Origin: DATAYF01 sp036272735 | Lineage (GTDB): Bacteria > Chloroflexota > Ktedonobacteria > Ktedonobacterales > Ktedonobacteraceae | DNA: 18,933 bases | NCBI GenBank assembly: GCA_036272735.1 | Contig: DATAYF010000621.1 | Span: 1 to 18,933, forward strand | Reading direction: 5' to 3' | In this document: positions 6,771 through 13,243 of the stretch, piece by piece | Position numbering within the stretch: position 1 is the stretch's first letter | Layout: each line of letters begins with the position of its first letter | Made by a program: the position numbers and the translations under genes | The notes under the pieces: model-generated | Told to the model about the DNA's origin: nothing | The model's input: the letters and a program-made list of their open reading frames with translations, nothing else | Databases searched by the model: none

Positions 6771-9056
6771 TTGAAGGTTTCTCAAACATCTGCTGATCAA
6801 CACCAAACAGAAACGCGGAAATGCCAAAACTGTGAGAATATCCTGCCCGCAGGAGCACAGTTCTGCGCGTCCTGTGGCAAGCGCGTCGAAGATATCCATA
6901 AACAGGCACAGTTAAGCCATGAAAGCGACATCAGCGAACGCTATCGTATCACTTCGCTCATTCGCCGCCGCTCATACGTGCAGTTGTTGCAAGCCAACGA
7001 CACACACTATCAGCGGCCAGTGATGATTCGCGATATCGACGTGACCAGCCTGGACGAATGGCAACAACAATTGGCAATCGACGCAGTGCAGCAAGAGTAC
7101 GATCAACTGCGCCGCTTGCGCATTTCTGATATCATGCTACAGGTAGATCTGCGCCGCTATGCAGGCCATCTCTACACTATCGCCGAGTGGCCCGGTACCC
7201 CATCAGAAACAGCTATCAAGCGGCATATTTATACACTGGAAGACTTGCTACAAAGTGGCATCGGACTGCCAAGTGAGTCAATCACAACCCTCTGGATCGA
7301 GCGTCTGGCACAAGCTATAGCGCGCTTGCATAACCAGCAGATCGTAATAGGAGAGCTTGATCCTTACACAATTGCAGTCAGTGACGACAACTACGACGCT
7401 ATACCACTACTCACCATCGGCTGGCTACCAGCCAGGGTGCAGGAACTGTTCGCCCCCGTGACGCCCGCCACCTCCGACACGACAAATAGCCCTTTTTGCG
7501 CACCAGAAGCCAGCCAGGGCCATGCAGAACTACGCTCCGACATTTACAGTCTGGGCGCTATCTGCTATCTGCTGCTCACCGGTATAGCTCCCGCGCAGGT
7601 CGGTAAGGGAAAGAAACAGCGCCGCAAAGAGCCACGCGAGTTGCTAAATCAGGCGAGCAGTGGCCTCAAAGAGATTATGTACAAAGCACTGGAACAAGAT
7701 CCCACGCAACGCTTCGCCAGTGCACAGGAGTTGGCAGAAGCTTTGCGCAACCTCACTACCACAAATACGACCGCACCACCAACTACGCCCTTTGCCTTAA
7801 AAAATCGCACACGCTCGTTGGGAGCAAACACCTCCAGGGGCAAACGCGACGAACAGACGCCACCAAAACCCGCGTCAGTAGCTCCGAAATTGCCTTCGCC
7901 CTATACCACAAAAGTACTACATCCGGCCGACGTTGTATCGCCTGAACCGCCTGCACCCACCCAACAACCTTCTCAGGAACAGGCACAGCAACCCGGGTCC
8001 GAGAACGAGGGAAAACGCCAACAGCCACAGATACCCTCTGCCGACGTTGACGGAACACCGGTACCGGTTGATGAGATCAAAACGGTGATCATCGACGCTG
8101 GTGCCTTCGAGTCCTACCTGGTCGATGCCAGATCCGCGATGGACGCACAAAAAGCCGACCCTGATAGCAGCGCACAACCAACCTCTGAGCCATCAGTCAG
8201 GCCAGCGCAGAACAGTAGCGAAGATACTGAGCAAGTAGCACATGACAGCAATAATGAAGAACAAGCACAGCAACCGTTCGCCATTGAGGATATGCCAACG
8301 CGCAATATCGCAAACTCTACTATCATCGATCAAGACCAGGAAGCGCAGTCACCAGAGGCGGCGGGACCCAACCAACTAACCAAAGAAGAACCAGCGGCGA
8401 TGCAGCGCAAGCAGCACAGCAATGCCCCAACCACAAAAACGCCCACACCACCCGATACCGAACAGGACAACACTGCAACACCAACGGAGCAAACAGGCAC
8501 AGAAGAGAGTGAGCCGGGCAATCAATTGATACCCTCTGGTCCCAGGGAGAGACGACTCCCCGCAATCGTAGGAGCGCATGGAGAAGAACATTTCCTCCAA
8601 CGCTTGCGACGTTTAATCATGGGCCAGCAGCAGCACACAACCGGCGCGGCGGCACTGATCGAGACGCCGCTACGCGTGCAACCCAACCAGACCTACGTCT
8701 TACGCATCCAAATCATGGGACGCAACGAGACGGACCAACCAGGCGTGGGTTTAAGCGGCAGGACGCAAGGCGATAAGGTACGTATCGAGGTACGTTCGGC
8801 ACTCTACAATAACTATGCCTACATTGTGCAAAAAGCCGATGTGGAGATCCCGGCACAGGGCTTCGCCGCCTCGATCACCATTCCCATGCAACCACTCTCG
8901 AAAGAGCTGACCGGCAGACGCGAACGGCTGAACATCTTTTTCATGGATGAGCAGCGCACGGCCCTCTACGAGCGTCCTTTCGCAATCGAAGTATTTATCT
9001 CGCCTTTGGTACAAGCAGGCCGCGAAGGACATAGCGTACTGCCTATCCCCATTTGA
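6771..9056 (+). CDS. Zinc-ribbon pseudokinase with long disordered linker and C-terminal beta-rich domain
   Basis: 761 aa. A four-Cys zinc ribbon comes first (C18, C21, C32, C35, in CQNCENILPAGAQFCASCGK). A Ser/Thr-kinase-like fold follows (about 56-328): APE (244-246), SDIYSLGAICYLLLTG (D257) and DPTQRF are kept. The catalytic elements are gone: no glycine-rich loop, the VAIK Lys is Arg (R87), HRDLKPxN reads IGELDPYT (193-200), and DFG reads TIG (215-217). It is therefore a predicted pseudokinase. Residues about 330-620 are a Pro/Gln/Thr/Glu-rich linker with short hydrophobic islands at about 433-456 and 503-522. A beta-rich domain of unknown identity ends the protein (about 622-745). No membrane segment is seen. 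The start is TTG at 6771, the only usable start before M85; a stop lies at 6732 in frame, and AAGGGG lies 12 bases upstream. Function is probably scaffolding or signalling (inference). It precedes a two-component system by 50 bp. Confidence 0.8.
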   Translation: MKVSQTSADQHQTETRKCQNCENILPAGAQFCASCGKRVEDIHKQAQLSHESDISERYRITSLIRRRSYVQLLQANDTHYQRPVMIRDIDVTSLDEWQQQLAIDAVQQEYDQLRRLRISDIMLQVDLRRYAGHLYTIAEWPGTPSETAIKRHIYTLEDLLQSGIGLPSESITTLWIERLAQAIARLHNQQIVIGELDPYTIAVSDDNYDAIPLLTIGWLPARVQELFAPVTPATSDTTNSPFCAPEASQGHAELRSDIYSLGAICYLLLTGIAPAQVGKGKKQRRKEPRELLNQASSGLKEIMYKALEQDPTQRFASAQELAEALRNLTTTNTTAPPTTPFALKNRTRSLGANTSRGKRDEQTPPKPASVAPKLPSPYTTKVLHPADVVSPEPPAPTQQPSQEQAQQPGSENEGKRQQPQIPSADVDGTPVPVDEIKTVIIDAGAFESYLVDARSAMDAQKADPDSSAQPTSEPSVRPAQNSSEDTEQVAHDSNNEEQAQQPFAIEDMPTRNIANSTIIDQDQEAQSPEAAGPNQLTKEEPAAMQRKQHSNAPTTKTPTPPDTEQDNTATPTEQTGTEESEPGNQLIPSGPRERRLPAIVGAHGEEHFLQRLRRLIMGQQQHTTGAAALIETPLRVQPNQTYVLRIQIMGRNETDQPGVGLSGRTQGDKVRIEVRSALYNNYAYIVQKADVEIPAQGFAASITIPMQPLSKELTGRRERLNIFFMDEQRTALYERPFAIEVFISPLVQAGREGHSVLPIPI

Positions 9057-9106
9057 TGGCTGGACCAGTGAAACATATTCATCCGTTCTAAAGAAGAGGG
9101 CTATTG

Positions 9107-9778
9107 ATGCGCATTTTACTAGCCGAAGACGATGTATCGTTGGGAACAAGCATCAAAAAGGGCCTTGAGGAGCAGCGTTATGCTGTAGACCTGGTACATG
9201 ATGGCACGGAAGCACTTACCATGAGTCACCTGGTTACGTATGATCTCGTCATACTCGACGTGCTTTTACCAGAGGTTGATGGCTTTGAGGTCTGCCGCCA
9301 ACTGCGAAAACGCGTGCAGTCAGAACCAATACTCTTTTTGACGGCACTCAACGACGTTGATAATCGCGTTACCGGCCTTGACATCGGAGGAGACGACTAC
9401 CTGGTCAAACCGTTTGCATTTCGTGAATTAGAGGCCCGCGTGCGAGCGCTTTTACGCCGCGAAAGCACAACGAAAACCACGAAATTGCACTTTATGGATA
9501 TCGTACTCGATACACGTACCCACGAAGTGTGGAGGAACAATCGCCAGATCACGCTTACCGCCAAAGAGCACGTGCTCCTGGACGTGTTTTTGCGGCATCC
9601 TCACCAGGTATTAAGCCGGGCCATGATTGCCGAACGGCTCTGGAATATCGAGGCAGATAATTTATCAAACGTGATTGATGTCTATATTGGCTATTTACGG
9701 CGTAAACTCTGCGAAAATGGTGAGCCAAACGTCATACACACCGTTCGCGGTTTCGGCTATCAATTGAAGGAACCATAA
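9107..9778 (+). CDS. OmpR/PhoB-family response regulator
   Basis: 223 aa, DNA-binding response regulator of a two-component system. The receiver domain (1-115) shows the acidic pair D8-D9, phospho-acceptor D51 (in VILDVLLPEVDGFE), T79 and K101 (in DDYLVKPF). The winged-helix output domain (about 127-221) shows LTAKEHVLLDVFLRHP, IDVYIGYLRRKL and TVRGFGYQL, all standard for OmpR/PhoB members. Start ATG at 9107 has GAGGG six bases upstream; a TTG just before it is disregarded. The stop codon TAA overlaps the ATG of the histidine kinase by one base, so the pair is translationally coupled. Target genes are not known; the nearest same-strand candidate is the DoxX-Rieske gene. Confidence 0.95.
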   Translation: MRILLAEDDVSLGTSIKKGLEEQRYAVDLVHDGTEALTMSHLVTYDLVILDVLLPEVDGFEVCRQLRKRVQSEPILFLTALNDVDNRVTGLDIGGDDYLVKPFAFRELEARVRALLRRESTTKTTKLHFMDIVLDTRTHEVWRNNRQITLTAKEHVLLDVFLRHPHQVLSRAMIAERLWNIEADNLSNVIDVYIGYLRRKLCENGEPNVIHTVRGFGYQLKEP

Positions 9779-11343
9779 TGCGAACTCTGCACGTCATGCA
9801 ACAACAGATAGCAAAACATTTGGGAGCATTAGGTATCCACGCCAAGCTCACCATCTGGTACACACTCATCTTCACCGTGCTCATCATTCTCTTCGCCGCC
9901 ATTTTCTATCTCCACTTACGCAACGTCCTTTTCAGCAATCTCGATACGCAACTACAACTGCGTGCCCAATTAGTCGAAGGAGCGATTACCGAACACCGCG
10001 GAGAACTCACGCTCCATGATGCAACCGGTAGACTTTTCACGTTACTAGATGCCGATGATCCCTCTCAGCAAAGCATACTGCACAAAGAGCACGGGCTCAC
10101 CGCGCAACAGCTTGATCCTGACCTGGACGTTCTCATTCAGGTGCGCAACACAGCCGGTCATGTTCAATACACCACCCCGGCCTTTACACTGCTTACACCG
10201 CCAGCAGCCAGTATCCAGCAAGCACTGCATGGTCAGACGGGTCAAAACACCTTTACGGCCAGGAATGGTCAGCATGTCCGCGTTTATAGTCAACCAATCG
10301 TTTACCAGCACCGTCCCATTGGTATTGTATTGGTAGGCATACCGCTCTCGCAGCAGGAAAGCACCTTGCATCATGTCTTGTTCGAACTTTTGCTTGTCGG
10401 TCCTATACTGTTGCTTTTGGGTATGATCGTTAGTTTCTGGCTTACCAAAAGAGCATTGCGCCCAATCACACGTCTGACAGGCATCGCACGGACAATTCAG
10501 GAGGGAGACCTGCGCTCGCGAGTGCCGCTCCCGCGTAGCAATGACGAGGTGCATCTCCTGGCCGAAACTTTTAATGAGATGATTGACCATCTCGAGGCCC
10601 TATTTTATCAACAACGGCGTTTTCTCTCCGATGCATCGCACGAATTACGCACACCAATTGCAGCTTTGCGCAGCATGACCGACGTGGCCCTGAGTCAGCC
10701 CCGGTCGGTAGAAGAATACGCAACCCTGCTACAAGATATCAATGGACAGAGCGAGCGCCTGGGACGCTTAATCACCGATTTATTGACGCTGGCTCGCGCC
10801 GATGAGGGAAATATCCCTTTCGAACGTGACGTGGTGCAACTTGGGCAGCTCACAAAAGAAGTTGCCGCAACTATGGAGCCATTGGCACGAGAACGCAATA
10901 TCACATTAGACGTACACATAAACGAGCAAGCGCTCGTAGTGGGAGACGAGGCGCGTTTGATCCAGGTAATTATGAACCTCCTCAATAATGCCATCACCTA
11001 CACCAGTAAAGGTGGAACCATCACGTTGAGCGTAGATGCAACCGACATGCACGTCATGATACACGTCCAGGATACCGGGATCGGCATCGCAGCAGAGCAT
11101 CTTCCCCATATCTTTGAGCGCTTTTATCGCGTAGACAACGCTCGATCCCGTGCAGCAGGCGGTACTGGTCTTGGATTAGCCATCAGCCAATGGATTACCA
11201 CTAAACACCAGGGCTCAATGACCGTAAAAAGCCAGGCAGGAAACGGGTCATTATTTACTGTGACGTTACCACGAGCAAAGCAAGGAAGCAGCGAAGATTC
11301 ATCCTATTCTCATAAAAGTACGGTAGACTCTGTCAAAGGATGA
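9778..11343 (+). CDS. HAMP-domain sensor histidine kinase
   Basis: 521 aa membrane histidine kinase, partner of the preceding regulator. TM1 lies at about 25-46 and TM2 at about 201-223, enclosing a roughly 150-residue extracytoplasmic sensor region. HAMP follows (about 224-278), then HisKA with the phospho-accepting His H288 in FLSDASHELRTPIAALRS, and an HATPase domain with N-box (NLLNNAITYT, N404), G1 DTGIGI (432-437), F-box FERFYR and G2 GGTGLGLAI (461-469). All catalytic motifs are intact. The sensor region has no Cys and no recognisable PAS or Cache signature by eye, so its ligand is unknown. The gene overlaps the regulator by one base and is 54 bp before the DoxX-Rieske gene, suggesting that all three are co-transcribed. 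Confidence 0.95.
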   Translation: MRTLHVMQQQIAKHLGALGIHAKLTIWYTLIFTVLIILFAAIFYLHLRNVLFSNLDTQLQLRAQLVEGAITEHRGELTLHDATGRLFTLLDADDPSQQSILHKEHGLTAQQLDPDLDVLIQVRNTAGHVQYTTPAFTLLTPPAASIQQALHGQTGQNTFTARNGQHVRVYSQPIVYQHRPIGIVLVGIPLSQQESTLHHVLFELLLVGPILLLLGMIVSFWLTKRALRPITRLTGIARTIQEGDLRSRVPLPRSNDEVHLLAETFNEMIDHLEALFYQQRRFLSDASHELRTPIAALRSMTDVALSQPRSVEEYATLLQDINGQSERLGRLITDLLTLARADEGNIPFERDVVQLGQLTKEVAATMEPLARERNITLDVHINEQALVVGDEARLIQVIMNLLNNAITYTSKGGTITLSVDATDMHVMIHVQDTGIGIAAEHLPHIFERFYRVDNARSRAAGGTGLGLAISQWITTKHQGSMTVKSQAGNGSLFTVTLPRAKQGSSEDSSYSHKSTVDSVKG

Positions 11344-11397
11344 TATCTTTTGCAAGGCTGCACCTACCCCTCCCTGTAGAGAAAGGAAACCGTATAC

Positions 11398-12618
11398 ATG
11401 AGACCAACGCAAGGGATGCCGCCATCGCGCGTACAAACAGCGGCCTCCCCATCCAGGCAAACAAACAATACACCCAACGATATATACCCAAAAACTTCCC
11501 GCCGTACCGGCTGGATTCTGTCACCAATGCGCCTGTTTCTCGGCATCACGTTCGTCTACGCGGGCATCCAAAAATTTACTGATCCCCAATTTTTTCACAA
11601 GGCGACGCCAGGCTATATCGGCAATCAAATTATCGGCTTCGCGCATGGCTCGCCCCTGCACAATATCCTCATCCACCTCGTCCTGTCGCACGCTATGCAA
11701 TTCGGCTACCTGATCGCCCTGGGAGAAATTGCCATTGGCCTGGGCACCTTATGCGGGCTGCTCTTTCGTCCGGCGGCTTTTTTCGGACTGTTACTCAGCT
11801 TTACCTTCTTCTTAACGGCAAGCTGGCATGTCTACCCCTACTTCTATGGGGCGGATATCGTCTTCGTCTTCTGCTGGCTGACCATGCTCCTCAATGGACC
11901 GACAGCCACAGGCTATCCAGCACTCGACAACCTGCTCGTCGAGCCTGTGTTTCCACCTGGTGTTACTGGCATACGAGGCTTGCTACGTGCCTTGCTGACA
12001 GGCAAACCGGACGCCCCTGGCACGCGTGTGGCGGAAGAGGCGGGCAACGCACGTGCAGGTTCGCGTCAGCAACGCGGCTGGAGCGTTGCCCAACGCAAGC
12101 AGGAAACCAGGCGTAGTTTTATCGCCGGGGCCATGTTTGGCATCGCCGGGTCACTCGCCCTGGGAGCGGTTGGCATTGTACTCAATAGCCTTGCAAATAG
12201 TAGCAACAGTGCAACCACCACCACCACAACACAACAGCCAGCCGCCCCTGCACCAACCAGCGCGGGAAATAGTAGTACAACGACAAGCACAGGCGCGGGG
12301 CAAGGCGGCAATACCATTGCCCAGGTCAGCAAGGTCGCCAAGAATGACTCCGTCACCTTTAACATTCCCACCACGGGCGACCCAGGGGTGCTGATCCATC
12401 TACCCAACGATCAGTTCGTGGCCTACGACGCAACGTGCACGCACGCGGGCTGTCAGGTGGCCTACGATGCACCCAGCCAGCACCTGGTCTGCCCCTGTCA
12501 TGGTGCCACTTTCGATCCCGCTCAGAACGCGGCGGTTCTTGCCGGTCCCGCGCCGACCCCTCTCACGAAAGTTGCCATCCACGTGGATAGCGCCACCGGT
12601 GCCATCACGCTGCAATAG
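11398..12618 (+). CDS. DoxX/DoxD-like membrane domain fused to a Rieske [2Fe-2S] domain
   Basis: 406 aa. The N-terminal half (about 37-165) is a four-helix DoxX/DoxD-type domain (MRLFLGITFVYAGIQKFTDP is the usual opening), a family that includes the small subunit of thiosulfate:quinone oxidoreductase. A cytoplasmic linker leads to TRRSFIAG (238-244), a Tat-like twin-arginine motif before a fifth hydrophobic helix (about 243-263). A Thr/Ala/Ser/Pro-rich spacer follows, then the Rieske domain (about 305-406). Cluster ligands are C347 and H349 in CTHAGC, and C365 and H368 in CPCHGA; C352 and C367 can form the disulfide of bc1-type Rieske proteins. The Ser and Tyr that hydrogen-bond the cluster in bc1 proteins are A370 and F372. 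The protein probably passes electrons at the outer face of the membrane; substrate unknown. ATG at 11398 follows AAAGGA by 11-12 bases. Confidence 0.9.
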   Translation: MRPTQGMPPSRVQTAASPSRQTNNTPNDIYPKTSRRTGWILSPMRLFLGITFVYAGIQKFTDPQFFHKATPGYIGNQIIGFAHGSPLHNILIHLVLSHAMQFGYLIALGEIAIGLGTLCGLLFRPAAFFGLLLSFTFFLTASWHVYPYFYGADIVFVFCWLTMLLNGPTATGYPALDNLLVEPVFPPGVTGIRGLLRALLTGKPDAPGTRVAEEAGNARAGSRQQRGWSVAQRKQETRRSFIAGAMFGIAGSLALGAVGIVLNSLANSSNSATTTTTTQQPAAPAPTSAGNSSTTTSTGAGQGGNTIAQVSKVAKNDSVTFNIPTTGDPGVLIHLPNDQFVAYDATCTHAGCQVAYDAPSQHLVCPCHGATFDPAQNAAVLAGPAPTPLTKVAIHVDSATGAITLQ

Positions 12619-12666
12619 GGGGTCAAAGGGCTAACAAAAATTGCTGTATTCTCTCGCATGTAAATG

Positions 12667-12675
12667 TGGTATGAT
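12667..12675 (+). promoter_or_regulatory. Candidate extended -10 upstream of the small ORF and nucleotidyltransferase gene
   Basis: TGG followed by TATGAT (12670-12675) resembles an extended -10 element 65 bases before the ATG of the 20-codon ORF. TTGCTG at 12641 is too far upstream (23-bp spacer) to be its -35. No terminator hairpin is visible between the DoxX-Rieske stop and this site, so read-through from upstream is also possible. Confidence 0.3.
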
Positions 12676-12740
12676 TGCGCTAGAAACTCAGGCGCGTACA
12701 CGAGTAGAAAGATGTTGTTAGGAATGTAAGGGGAGTGAAT

Positions 12741-12803
12741 ATGTTAGCTGAGAGTCATCGCAAAGCGGCTGAAGGCATTGAAAGGGGCCTTTCGCGACTA
12801 TAA
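12741..12803 (+). CDS. Small ORF, 20 aa, upstream of the nucleotidyltransferase gene
   Basis: Reads MLAESHRKAAEGIERGLSRL and then stops. It has a strong ribosome site, AAGGGGAG, about six bases before the ATG. Its stop codon TAA is the first part of TAAGGAGG, the ribosome site of the next gene, which starts 11 bases later; such an arrangement suggests translational coupling. The peptide is charged and could form one amphipathic helix. It may be a leader peptide, or the remnant N-terminus of a partner protein of the nucleotidyltransferase (such genes often sit beside HEPN-domain genes); I cannot tell which. No further coding is seen in that frame. Confidence 0.45.
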   Translation: MLAESHRKAAEGIERGLSRL

Positions 12804-12814
12804 GGAGGATAACC

Positions 12815-13221
12815 ATGCAAACAAGAATTCAGGCTCTTCCTCCCTGGTTAGATAGCGAAACCAGCGCCCTTGTCAGGGATAAGATCGAGATGCTCGTCTC
12901 GCGGCATCCTGATATTCTCGCGATCATCCTCTATGGATCGGTCGCACGCCACGACGAGCGCTCACTTGATAAGTCAGATCCTAGCGATGTTGATCTGCTT
13001 GCTATCTTTGCTGGCGATAAAGCTTCCATCCGATCTCAAAGACGCGAGCTTTTCGATTCGAACTGGCAGAAGATCGTCACCTACAGGCCCCACGCGAAGT
13101 GAATGTGATGTTCACTTCGCGCACTTCCCAGGAATGGGACCCGGAGCTCATCGCCGATGTAAAGCGCGATGGCATCATCCTCTATCAGCGCGGCGCACTC
13201 CCTGCTCATTTTGCCGCTTGA
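12815..13221 (+). pseudogene. MNT-type nucleotidyltransferase, broken by a -1 frameshift
   Basis: The first reading frame (12815-13102) gives 95 aa with a minimal nucleotidyltransferase fold: YGSVARHDERSLDKSDPSDV followed by DLL has the GS motif (G41-S42) and the two metal-binding Asp (D58, D60) of the pol-beta-type MNT family. It then ends abruptly at TGA 13100. The expected continuation is in the -1 frame, from about 13087: APREVNVMFTSRTSQEWD, then ELIADVKRDGIILYQRG, to a TGA at 13219-13221. Joined, the product would be about 135 aa, normal for such proteins. One missing base around 13084-13091 explains the break; a sequencing error would look the same. MNT proteins often act with HEPN partners as toxin-antitoxin pairs through AMP transfer, but no HEPN gene follows. 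The start has a near-perfect ribosome site, TAAGGAGG. Confidence 0.75.
13093..13121. repeat. Perfect 11-bp inverted repeat at the frameshift site
   Basis: CGCGAAGTGAA (13093-13103) and its exact reverse complement TTCACTTCGCG (13111-13121) flank a 7-base loop. The repeat lies just 3' of the place where the nucleotidyltransferase frame is lost and contains the premature TGA in its left arm. It may be chance within coding sequence, a mutation hot spot, or an RNA hairpin. Confidence 0.7.
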
Positions 13222-13243
13222 CATTTGGGAAGACAGCCATACA

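Noticed and set aside
6771..9056. Annotation as an active Ser/Thr protein kinase
   Set aside because: The glycine-rich loop, the catalytic Lys, HRD Asp and DFG Asp are all absent or replaced, so phosphotransfer is not expected.
10045..10590. 181-codon minus-strand frame inside the histidine kinase gene
   Set aside because: Antisense to conserved kinase sequence, no ribosome site and no domain.
12202..12300. ACC/ACA-rich tract that resembles a short tandem repeat
   Set aside because: It encodes the Thr/Ala/Ser/Pro-rich spacer between the last helix and the Rieske domain; irregular, and explained as a flexible linker.
13082..13121. Programmed -1 frameshift in the nucleotidyltransferase gene
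   Set aside because: A hairpin is present, but the region before it has no X XXY YYZ heptamer, so a plain one-base deletion is the simpler reading.
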